Shown: positions 12,701 to 23,900 of the stretch, in pieces | How positions within the stretch are numbered: the first letter of the stretch is position 1 | Layout: each line of letters starts with the position of its first letter | NCBI RefSeq assembly: GCF_963576615.1 | Contig: NC_088708.1 | Location: 25,241,191 to 25,305,190, forward strand | Length of the DNA: 64,000 nucleotides | Source of the DNA: Watersipora subatra | Taxonomy: Eukaryota > Bryozoa > Gymnolaemata > Cheilostomatida > Watersiporidae | Direction: 5' to 3' | The notes under the pieces: generated by a model | Seen by the model: the letters and a program-made list of their open reading frames with translations, nothing else | The model's database searches: none | Told to the model about the DNA's origin: nothing | Position numbers and translations under genes: made by a program

Positions 12701-15700
12701 CTTTTTAATGTAATGTGTAATGAAACCGATAGCCGTCACTCTACAAAGAAATGCCGCAACTAAAAGAACACACGATAACACTTTCATTCTTATCGTTTCA
12801 TTAAAGTTTGCTTTGTGTATTAGCTGTAGTATGTGAATTATATTTAAATTGTACTCATGAAATTATATTAATTACTGTATACATGTATATTCTTACATTG
12901 AGCTAACAAAACGTCATTGTTAACCGAGCACGGACTATGGTCGACACAGCCTTTCGTTCGTTTCTCCGTGTCCGGGCAAGTTTTACCCGCGATTGGTAGT
13001 ATATACGTAAAAGAGGCCCGAATTTTATGAAAGGCAGTTGGTGTTTAGACACGATACGATAAAATACAGACATTTTACCCGCAAAAGTCTTATTTATTAA
13101 ATTGGATTATCCGAAGAGTAATTAGATACGACCCGGTATCTGTTTTAACGACACAGAACCGAACTAAAAAATAACAGGGCCGTTGTCCGGACTACATGAT
13201 TAGACTCAGTGGCCAACATAATCAGTAGCAACAGGTAGTAACGGACCGGGTATAACTTTAAAGGCAGTTGCCCGCAATCCATTACAATATATGGAGTTGT
13301 TGCTATCGCAAGAAGCCATGTTTTAACAACCGTGCGCAGGCGCTTTAGTTCTACTTCCTGTCTCGAGTTTGGCAATAGTTAACTCGAGACGAGACCGATA
13401 CGAGACGAGACAGGTCGATACTCGAGACGTCTCGTGTCTCGTTCCACCTCTAGCAGAAGCTATCCGTTTTAAAGATATTCAAGACTTCAGTTATTCATAT
13501 TTTGATTTGAGCACATCCTGTTAAACGATACACGAGTGCGCTGCTATGACCTCTAACGCAAATTCCTTTTTTAATAAAACACTCGTGTTGATCCTCAACA
13601 TGCGAATGCACATTGAAGCACTGATGGCATGGTAATTCAATGCGCGTGCAATCCCAATCATCCACAGAATGGAGACAGTGCTTTTTTTATGTGGAATATG
13701 TATTTTTAAAACCAATTTTTTATAAATCCACTTATCAGTGAAATAACAGTCACATTGTTCTTGTGGGATTGCGTACCATAAATGATAAATTCGGCTTTAT
13801 TACCACTTAGAAGCCGAGCAAAACATGCTATGCAGACTTGTTAGCCATTTTCCCAAACGAAACACGTGAACTCTTTTACTACGAAAAGCCATACAAACAG
13901 CTTGCCTATATTGTTCACTCTGAAGGTATGCCGTTATAACAGCTCACCTTAGGATCTATACAAAAACATTGATCACAAATCATCTTTCCAAAATTTTGCC
14001 ACAATAAATTTAAGCTAGGCCTACTGTGTTATTACTTCATCCAAACAAAACTAAGCAGTTAGTTTCCTTTTCACTCAGAATTCACAGCATAAAATCATGG
14101 TCTCCAAATTTTTAATTTCCATTTTAGGATGGAGCAAAACATTGTAAAAAGTGACCTAAACATTTTTGTAGCTCATACTAGTGAAATCCTTCAACACTGG
14201 TTTTCTGACATATCTGATAATTTGATAGCAACTGTGTTATCCCACCATAGTCACTAAAATTACTAATTTTCTAGTAGCACATTTGATTTAGGGATAAGTG
14301 TTTTGAAAAGAAAGATTTGTTTGTAAACATGCCTAGTGTATATGAGCCTTTAGATTAAGAATGTATTGATGCCAATTATAACGGGCCTAATGGTGATTTT
14401 CAAGTTATTAGTACTCATCAGCTGTACTAACTTGGAATCTTGGCTATGTTAATGAAGAAGGTGATAGAAGTTTTAGGATTAGTATAGATGATATATACCA
14501 AAAAAGTCAAAACGTAAAGAATTAAGGACCAACAGAGCCAATGACAAACAGAACCATTAAACCTACAACACATCTCAACATGTTTAGGAATGTTTATGGG
14601 AATATTTTATAATGCTGGAAATTCCACATTGTCACATGGATTTACGCACTACTGACTATAGAATTGCTACTTCAGTATACTGCATTTTGGTTGCATTGTT
14701 ATTTTAGTTGCAAACAGAACTCTAAAACCTCGAAGTTTTATTCAAATTAATACAATCACCATCCAAAATGCCATAGCAAAGTGACATGTAAAAGGGAATA
14801 CAATTAATTACTACTACCACTTAGAGATGCAATGTTTTAATTAATAAGCTTTCAACTACCAAACCTTAGTGACATTTACAGTTATCACCATGATAGAACA
14901 TATTGATGGCATCTGAGACTGGACTAGAAAACATATTCATCAATTGATATACAACAACGGCTGTTATTTGTGAACACCATAATTCGGTCATGATCAGAGA
15001 AGTTATTCAGGTTGGCGTATTGAATGGAACGTTTCATATATCTCATATGCCAATAAAATTTTACCAGCTCATTCACAGAAACATTTACAAACAAACTACT
15101 AGTGAATAAACTGATAGTTATAGAAAGGCATGAAGCTACACTCTTTAATTGAAATGTGGCATGTAAATTGGTTGTGCTAAACATCACCATCAATCATGAA
15201 AAACCGTACAGATGATGCTTTTAATTGGTTTGGAATTCCAAACAAATAATTGAAAACTGCTGCTTGTAGAACCTCACGCATCTCAGTTTTAACAGTTTTA
15301 ATGACAGAGTTTTAGATAAAATATTTCGACATTTTGTCAATAAGTAGAAAGCCAATGGCTAAACCGACCTCTATATGGTGCGTACGAAAATAACTCTTGC
15401 AAGATCATAGTAGTTTAGGTTTACGATTTCACAATTTCCGTAATATTTTGCTAAATTTGGAGACATTACGTAATATTGAAGCATAAGACGAAACTGTAAT
15501 ACTCTTTGGCTAGACATGTACGACGCGAGTAGAAATTACTTCTTTTGAATCGGCGGTGGCCACATCCGAAAATACTACGCTGCTAACTATGCTTAGCGTG
15601 TATATACTCGTTAGATTTCAACAAACGAACATAATAGAAAGTGTTAGAAAGTTTTAACGAACCTGAATATCCTGTTGAAGTATGTCAGTTTCAGAAGAAG

Positions 15701-15839
15701 CTCTCACAACACCGCTCAACCAATTATTGGCTAACAGATTGTTAGAATTGCCTTCGTAATGGTAGAGTCTGCGACCGTCTTCCTTCTTCAAAGCAATTAC
15801 ACGTTTGCCTACAATTTCTTTACGGTACTTCAGTGCCAT
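6632..15839 (-). CDS. KDM3: KDM3/JMJD1-type histone H3K9 demethylase, N-terminal part (exons 1-2, partial gene)
   Basis: Two exons, 15839-15663 and 6781-6632, give 109 residues of the N-terminal region of the KDM3A/KDM3B/JMJD1C family. These are nuclear JmjC demethylases that remove mono- and dimethyl marks from H3K9. Seen: an opening of the form M-A-(x)n-E-I-V-G-K-R, then N-W-L-S-G-V-V-R-A at about residues 39-47, and exon 2 with D-W-Q-K-R-E-W-L-K-V-Y-E-D-F-S-A-F, which tracks the human D-W-D-K-R-E-W-V-K-V-Y-E-D-F-S segment. Both exons are phase 0 with a GT donor and AG acceptor. The catalytic JmjC domain and zinc finger must lie left of position 1; I found no further exon between 1 and 6631. 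The gene is divergent from REEP. Family call firm; which vertebrate paralogue is closest cannot be told. Confidence 0.87.
7515..8291 (-). mobile_element. Tigger/pogo-like element, internally deleted, copy 1
   Basis: 777 bp flanked by TA on both sides, with terminal inverted repeats starting CAGTG(C/G)AACCTCGGTT. It keeps only the C-terminal part of a pogo/Tigger DDE transposase (see 7837-8109). A near-identical copy sits at 52785-53577. It lies in KDM3 intron 1. Confidence 0.85.
7837..8109 (-). pseudogene. C-terminal fragment of Tigger-type transposase
   Basis: Encodes [30 protein letters not shown] and S-L-D-R-Y-F, the C-terminal block of pogo/Tigger (jerky-like) transposases. The DDE catalytic core is absent, so this cannot be an active enzyme. 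Confidence 0.8.
8292..15662. other. KDM3 intron 1, main part
   Basis: AT-rich, no exon recognised; holds the hAT element at 12327-13452. Short local duplication of ACTAGTGCCTTCTAACT near 11255 and 11283. Confidence 0.55.
12327..13452. mobile_element. hAT-type non-autonomous element, 1.1 kb
   Basis: Perfect 8-bp duplication GCAGAAGC at 12319-12326 and 13453-13460. Termini TAGAGGTGGAACGAGAC and GTCTCGTTCCACCTCTA, with CTCGAGAC-rich subterminal repeats. No transposase seen. In KDM3 intron 1. Confidence 0.85.
15663..15839 (-). CDS. KDM3: KDM3 exon 1 (residues 1-59)
   Basis: The start codon is the first ATG of the open frame and gives the family's M-A-x-x-x-R-x-E-I-V-G-K-R opening. The exon ends ATT CAG followed by the donor gttcgt. 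Length 177 nt, phase 0. Confidence 0.85.
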
Positions 15840-16709
15840 TAGGTATTATGCGCCCATAATGGACACAAGCAACTGCTACAGTCCCAATTATCGTTGCGAC
15901 ACTAACTTCTTTAAAACTTGAATTACATTACCATATCTGTCAAAGGTATTACTAGAAATACTATTGGCGGCTCGAAACGCTTACAAATCTACGCTAATGA
16001 ATTGGCGTGGTCGCGTAACAATTATCGTCTAAACGAGTTTAGTCATCGACTGCAAACCGAAGTTGCCATTAATAGCCTTGGTGACCTGTTGAACATATAG
16101 AAGTAACGCTCATAACTTTCTTCTCGGAAAGTGTATATAAACTATTAGTTGGTTCTATGACTGTGTCTTCGTGCTAGCGCCTACTTTCCGAACTATTGGC
16201 TTATTGGAACAGACTAGATTCATAAGCCAATCAGCGAAGTTTCTCATTGATCTCCCCAAATCACATACACGAAGATGAACCGTGAAAAGCAACTTTGGCT
16301 AGAGATATTCGTCATAAGCGTAACTACGATCTTACCGTTATTCATTGAGTCTTAGTAGACTGGGTAGTAATAGAAGAGATTACATATTGATAGTATAGGT
16401 AACATAATATGAATAGTTATCTGTTTGATTTATGTGCGATTTATTCTGTGCTTTAAAACAGCGATTTTTTTAGCTATCGCCATGCAAAGTGTGCAATCTC
16501 TTAACGTAACCATTAATACGTACATATAATACCAATCTGCGTAACGTTGCATTGGTTATATGATTGTAGGCTTAGCTTTAAGATTAATTTTATACGATTT
16601 GCCTTACATTTACTCGTTATGATTTATATGTAAGTTTTTCTGTTATAGTTTTCAAAAGCTTTAGACAATCAATTAAGTTCATATGCTGATATCGATGTTG
16701 TTTCCTACT

Positions 16710-16897
16710 CAGACCTGCCAACTCAAGAGTGGGGCAATGCGTGAGATTTGGTTTTGGGGCAATGATGTATCAATGATAGTATATATAAAATTGTGGAAAT
16801 TGGGGCAAAAATCTCACGCATTTCTCATGCATTTTCATTTTTTCTGTGGGGTGATCGCGTGAGTCTCACGCCCAAAGCGTGAGAGTTGGCAGGCATG
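16710..16897. mobile_element. hAT-type MITE, 188 bp, between KDM3 and REEP
   Basis: 8-bp duplication TTCCTACT (16702-16709 and 16898-16905). Termini CAGACCTGCCAACTC and GAGAGTTGGCAGGCATG; further inward, TCACGC motifs in both orientations. Confidence 0.82.
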
Positions 16898-17399
16898 TTC
16901 CTACTACATTTTTGGGTATTTGCGTTTTTCTTTATTTTCTGGTTAGTTTATCCACTATACCAACTTTGTTTATGTTAGTAGATTATATGTGCTATCGTCT
17001 ACACAAACGCTTTGAAACCAATGACAATTTCAATTGTATGTTAATTAATAACTCGCAAAGGTGGGTAACCACGTCGTTTATCGGTCATCACGTTTTAGGT
17101 TAAAATAGAGCCTTTAGACTCTGGGACCGGGTAAAAGAATGCCATCAATTCGATGGCGCTTCATAAAAAAACGTTTGCACATAGACATGCAATCAAATAC
17201 TTAGTGCCCTTAATCATAGCCACACAAGTAACGTGAAGTTCGGGTGCAAAGCTTTGGTTATAAAATGTTTGGTTTGTGGATAATGCCAGGGATGCCCGGC
17301 CTGTTGCCTGTCTGGTTTCATGGTTGTGAATAAAATATTGTACGGTATATGTTCAAAACTGTTGATAATCAAACGGTGACTGCCCTCGGATAAAAACCG

Positions 17400-17630
17400 T
17401 CACATCAAAGACATGCAACTATGTGCTACGAGTTCGATATTAAGAATGTTGCGTGCCTCCGATACACTCAGTGGACCATTAATCCCTGAAATAAAACGAA
17501 CTACCTTCCTCTGCAAGTTTTCCAAACGCGTTATCTGTCTCATTAAATATGAGTCCCATACCTCACTGGCATATTCCATTATTGGCATAACCAATGTGAG
17601 ATATGCTATCCTTTCCACTTCTCTGGGGAA
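17400..17630 (-). pseudogene. Fragment of non-LTR retrotransposon reverse transcriptase
   Basis: Minus-strand frame reads R-E-V-E-R-I-A-Y-L-T-L-V-M-P-I-M-E-Y-A-S-E-V-W-D, then L-E-N-L-Q-R-K-V-V-R-F-I, the post-catalytic segment common in LINE polymerases (jockey/CR1-like). A stop lies upstream in frame; no endonuclease or catalytic core is present. It lies 330 bp before the REEP start codon. Confidence 0.75.
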
Positions 17631-17960
17631 GCTTTTTTGCTGGAGTACTTTTTATTGTTCAATTGTGTATGGGCCTTGCACGCTATAGTTACCCTCATTA
17701 CCTGGCTAGGAAAGTTGATATATTCGCAATGACATTGTAGTTTGCCCTTCGATGATGCCCGTGCGTAGGAACTCAGGCAGTTATGACAATTGTATCATAA
17801 AGAGTGCAAAGAGCAATTGATGGTCTTAAAATTTATTTGAATCGTAGCTTGATGAATCTGAGACTAACAACACCATATATTCTGTATATTTTTTCATTGC
17901 AGCGCGGGTACCATGCTACTACATGCCTGTTGCTGATATAAAAACCTTTGTAGCCACATC

Positions 17961-17992
17961 ATGGTGTCCGCTTTGATATCAAAAGTTGTTAT
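17961..17992 (+). CDS. REEP: REEP exon 1
   Basis: Encodes [10 protein letters not shown] plus two bases (AT) of codon 11, followed by donor gtaagt. The AT joins C of exon 2 to give Ile. Too short for ORF callers; found by its join to exon 2 and its family-specific start. ATG context is catcATGG. Confidence 0.9.
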
Positions 17993-20900
17993 GTAAGTAA
18001 GCATTCTATCAACCTTTGCTCCATGACTTGCTTCGCTATTTCAGTAAAACAATGAGGATGCCAAGCAAGTGTATATATCTGATAAGTTTGTAGAAAGGCG
18101 ACTTAGCCATCCTGACTATGAGATGTTTTCTTGGTTATATTGAATGATTTCTTGCTGCATTTTGATAGCTTAGTATTTGGGACTCTTTATCCGGCATACT
18201 CCTCATACAAGGCCGTCAAGAACAAGGATGTCAAGGAATATGTAAGTATAGTACAATTTTAAGCATATTTATTCAGTGCTTTAATATTTTTCCCTTAAGT
18301 TCGCCCTCCATAACATTTGGTTGTTTGTTGCAGGTGAAATGGATGATGTATTGGATTGTATTTGCACTTTTCACATCTGTTGAAACATTTGCTGATGTAT
18401 TGGTTTCATGGTGAGTTTTTGTTTGGTATATTTTCATTGCACTTGAAGGACACCACAGTATGATGAAAGTTGCGTTAAATGCTTCAGTTAATTTGCTAAA
18501 ATCAGTCTAAAGCCTGGTTCTTATCGCGACGGCTGCTGAAGGTTGTTGAGAACCAGCAGGCCGGCGGCAATTTTTCTGCTGGCGGTGGCCGCTGGCAAAG
18601 CTCAGCATAGGTTAAGGAGCCAGCAAAGCTCGGCGTAGGTTACAGGATGTCGACAGTAGTGACAACTGTGTACTGGCGGCCCTCGCACCCAGATTGGATT
18701 GTGTATATGATTTCCACGAAGAGTTTGGCACAAAGATCTAGCAATACACCGACTACTACGCACATTCATCACGTTGCTACGTGCCTACTATTTCTTTTTC
18801 GGGCTATATTACGCCCTTGACCCAGAAACATACTATATATCTTAACTCCATGAGTACAAGATACCGTTGTCTAGGAGCAGACAATTCCTCTATAGCGTGA
18901 TCACCGCCGGTATCAAAGGTGCTGAGAACATACAGCCTCCGCGAGTAATGTCGATGACCGCAGGCACACCATCGGTTGTTCATGTGGGTTGAGAACCCGG
19001 CCTTAGCTCAAAAAGAGGTGGTAGATTTTCTTTAATCCCGATGGATCATCTCTATTATAATGATCACATGCTATGCCAGTATCGCTTCCTTTGTTTAATG
19101 TGTTGGCAAAATTGCTGAAACTTACCGTACTTTTCGGACTATTAGCCGCTACTCTTTTCTGATGATTTGAGCCATGCGGCTTATATAAGGGTGCGGCTAT
19201 TCTGTGGTTTTTCTTTCATCACTAGGGCGCATCAATCGGAATCTCCGGTTAGTGTGCCTCTAGCGGTGAAAGAAAAAACGAAACAATGCCTAACAGTACT
19301 GTTCCGCTAGACACTGGGTTGAAAAGCGTCGGTTAATACGGAACAGTGCCTAACGGCACGGTTCCGTTGTAACTAGCCAAGTAGCTGTCTTGTTAAAAAA
19401 TCATCGTCCTGAGTTCTGCAGCATATACAAAGATGCGGCCTATGTATTGTTTTATTACCATTTTTTAAATAAAGCAGATGCGGGTTATATAAGGATGCGG
19501 ATTAATAGTCCGAAAAGTACGGTATTTAATTTTGTACGTGTTTATCACTACTTGTCTCTCTTTCCCTAAAGCGTCCTTTGTCCACGATAGACTTGTGCAG
19601 TTTTGCTTGTCTTTTTTTTGCAGGTTTCCATTCTACTATGAACTAAAGATCATTTTTGTCATATGGCTACTGTCCCCAGTTACGAAAGGGTCAAGTGTAC
19701 TCTATCGAAAGTGTGTTCATCCGGAGCTGCTGAAGAGAGAGGCTGTAAGCTGGCTAGCTTTTATTCACAAGCCATTAGGGCTATTCACCCCTCTTGTGGT
19801 CTGTCAATAAACTGGTCACCAAACTATTCTTATCATGTATTGATCGCACAGCTTGCTCCGGTCATTACCCTTCAGCCATTTTTGCTTGAGAATACTTGTT
19901 GCTTTTCCTTTACATTTCCTCAAACAATATGAACATTAGTTTTTATCAGCTTGCAGATCAGCCTTGCGGTATTTCTTACTCCTTACAATAGAACTTATGT
20001 TAGTATTAGTACTTACTCCTTACAATAGAACTTATGTTAGTATTAGTACTTACTCCTTACAGTAGAACTTATCTTAGTATTAGTGCTTACTCCTTACAAT
20101 AGACCTTATGTTAGTATTAATACTTACTCCATACAATAGACCTTATGTTAGTATTAGTACTTACTCCTTACAGTAGACCTTATGTTAGTATTAGTACTTA
20201 CTCCTTACAATAGAACTTATGTTAGTATTAGTACTTACTCCTTACAATAGAACTTATGTTAGAATTAACACTTACTCCTTACGATAGACCTTATGTTAGT
20301 ATTAGTACTTACTCCTTACGATAGACCTTATGTTAGTATTAGTACTTACTCCTTACAATAAACCTTATGTTAGTATTAGTACCTACTTCTTACAATAAAC
20401 CTTATGTTAGTATTAGTACTTACTCCTTACAATAGACCTTATGTTAGTATTAGTACTTGTTGCATCGTAACTTTTTATATTTTATTTTATACTAAAATTA
20501 CTTTTTGATTTCTCATCCTCTGTCTGACATTTAATGTGATGACACACAAATCTTGACTATTATAAATTGTTACTGCTGGCTATACAAGACATCAGATAAG
20601 AGAATATAGAAAAAATTTAAAAAACTGCGCTGCTTTTGTCATACTCGTGGCTCAACTAAAATGTAAGCTTGACACACTGATAATTGTGATATTTGCCGTA
20701 AAATTATTTTTGATCAAAATAAGGTTGTCTTTCCCACAATGGTTTTCACAAAATGTGTAGACTTTGTTTCTGTTATTATTCCATAGCTCTTAAAAATATT
20801 ATGAGCAAAAGCTTCAGTTGTGGTTGCTGAAAGGTTAATACTAGTTATCGCCTTTTACATTTTATTCCGCCTCCACAACCACAAACTGGTGTACGGTGAT

Positions 20901-23900
20901 TGTTTTGGCTGGCAGTAAAAGTACAAGTAGTTGTGACTTTGTTATTCAAGTTTACATTCTTGCTTATGTTTTCCAATTTTTTTCAGGAAATAGATCAGAC
21001 ATTAGAAAAGGTTAAGACCCAAGGCTATACTGCTTTAGTTAATGCCGGCCAGCAAGGCATCAACTTTGCCGTCCAGAGCGCTGTCACAGTAAGTGACTTT
21101 CTCACCATCATTATCATTGGTTTAGTAGAAGGAATAATTCTTTCTAGCATAAAATATTGTAGGGTATCTGATGGTGGCTAGCTGAATTCTTTTGTTACAG
21201 TTATTGAAAGCTGTTGTTTTTATCAAAGTAAAAATATTATTTTTGTCGCTTTACAAAATTATGAAAGTATTTGAGTATTCTTGCTGTGAAAGTGGCAGTA
21301 ACTAATCAGATGTGAAACTTGCAAATAATATTTTCTGAAGTCCATTATCTAAACTGAAGCCCTGCCAGGCCTGTCCAGCATGTGAAATAGCGACTAATAG
21401 GGTAAAAGGAGGAACTGCCAGGCATGCCTCACATGTAAGAGTGAGTCTAGGAGCAAGTCTAATGCAAATCGTTTGCTAACTGATGGAAGCCTGTGATTAA
21501 TTAGCTGAGATCGCTGGTGTTTGTCACGACTGGCTGGTCAATGGGTATGCCAGTTGTCAGGTCATGTCGAATCTACCCGCAGCTGATACACGATGCCTCG
21601 CTATTAACATCACCGCTGTCTATAAGCTGACATGGCTGTTACTACTGGTTGCAGGGCCAGAATAAGGTGATGGACCACTTAGTGAAAAAAAGCTTTAGTT
21701 TGGGTGATTTGTCACGCCAGCAACCTGATAACACGCCAGTTTCCTATAAGCCATCTACAGAGCGCATTGTTGAAGATAGGGATGAACCAGGTGGGTGTTT
21801 CTCAGCGCTTCAATGCAGCTCTGGTGTGACTGCAGGCTAATGGCAACGCAATGGCTATGAGTGGTAACCTGTGCAGGCTATTGTATGGCAGCATCAACAA
21901 GTCACTCTTGTGGTCATATTTGGCATGGAATTCTTTCATTGCTGTTCTGTAGAATTTCTATCTAAATCTTTGTCCATGACTAGGGTACGAAGACACTAGG
22001 ACTTGCTGAGCACTCATTGGTTATTGTATGTGATTCCTTCGGTTCAGGAGAGATTAAGTTATGAAATAGACCTCAAGCAGGTTTATAATTGTCTGATCTG
22101 CTATTTCTGACTAGTTGTTTGATCATATTCAGCCACTTGTGACTTGACTTGGCCACTCAACTCGCTTCCAGTCTTCTTGCGCGGACAAACAATTCTATAC
22201 TAGCATGTACTGTCAGTAGTGTCTGTAGTTATAGACTGTAATCAGTGTAGCTTTGCTGATCATCTCATTCAAATTCTCTGCTTGCTTCTGTCTAGAGCTG
22301 TTTATAACAACCGCTACCAACCATGATTTATACTAGCAATTAGTAGTCTGTAACATGGCTGTTGGCGGAAGCTACCTTGAGCCATAATAATAGTGCAATA
22401 TAACTTGAAAATGTATTTAGGCAAGATATTCATTGCTTTGTTTCCAACTGTTTCCTTAGCCATTTATAATCTCATCCAGTCTACAGCTATGAAGTGATTG
22501 ACTCTCGTTAGATCGCTGTCATGTGCAATCCTACTGATACTTGGCCACTGGCTTGTCTTCTCCAGACTTATTTTGGTATATTTTGTAATTACCGTAAACC
22601 CTTCATTTGAACGTCATGACTCTCTATTTTGAACACCTTCTCGGAATATTGAGAGACAATTTTCACCCTTTCACAAGCAAAGGAATGTTACCTATAATTT
22701 ACACACTGTAGATTTTACACACTTTAGATTACATCATCGCACTGATGTTATCAAGTACAGTCATACTTCAACTTACGAGCTTAATGCGTTCCGAGACTGA
22801 GCTCGTATGTCAATTTACTCGCATGTTAGTGCAATTCATTTATATATAGAACAATTAAATATATATTGATTGGTTTCCATACTCTAAAAAAAGCAAATAA
22901 AACACTCAAAACAAGATATTGTAACAGAAAGAACATGTTGGTTATTGTCCTTACGTACTACATGCTTTCAAAAAGAAACAAATGGAAAGTAATGCAAGGA
23001 AATGTGATTAATTAAAATGTAAAATTAAATACATACAATAGCAGTTAACACTCGCATTTGCCAGGGAGGGAGATATAAGTTATCCTTCGTTACAACAGTT
23101 GACTTTGATAAATTTGGATTTTATCAAAGTGTTAAAAGACAAACTTAGAAGCAAACCTAAAAGCAAACTTTCATTTTCAACTAAACGTAATTAAAATTTC
23201 TTCGGCGTTCATAGTTTGAAGTTTCTCGCTGGTTAGCGAAAAAAATTTCCTTTTTCTTCGCTTTCACGACTAGCCGGCCGTTTTAAGATAAACCTATCTA
23301 AGGACGTTTGCCTTTGTCGCCCTTGCAACATGTTGCGATTAGGACGAACACAGGCGTCGTCACAAATGGTTAGCGCACGACCACTAGCCAACTTGTCCGA
23401 ATGTTTATTAAACAGTTTGGATAGATAGCGCCGGCCTTTTCACATAGCATCGTTTCAGTTACGCTGTCACCGGCCAATTGTTTGTCCAATGCCATCAGCG
23501 GTCGTGAAGATCGCTGCACCGTTTAGAAACTATGGTTAGTTTTTTTTGCGAACTAAATGCCCTGAATATAATCCTTCTGTTTGATAATTATGAATGTATT
23601 TCTGTCATATTGCCGAGCTAGCTGAATCACGCATACACATTTCGCATATTTTTCAATATTTTTCCGTTTAATATCGACTGTTATCATTTGCTTTTTCTTT
23701 GTATTATCTTTCATTTTACTGGCAAACTTTCGGTCTACGCACAGTACTTTTAATTCACATAATTCTGCACAGAAAATCGTGCACAAAAAACACGGTACAA
23801 CAGTATAACCTGAGCAGTTGAAAAATACAGAGTGATGCTGTTCTCATAAAACACCTCCGGCATACTTGGCAACTGACTCAAGTGCTCGTATCTCAAACAT

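Larger units (their letters stand above)
15840..17960. promoter_or_regulatory. Divergent intergenic region of KDM3 and REEP
   Basis: 2.1 kb between start codons; must hold both promoters unless further non-coding exons exist. No TATA box or motif is called. It contains the 188-bp hAT MITE and the LINE fragment, so the conserved part is probably close to each ATG. Confidence 0.5.

Noticed and set aside
19976..20458. Regularly spaced repeats that might suggest a CRISPR-like array
   Set aside because: Units are contiguous without unique spacers, and the host is eukaryotic.
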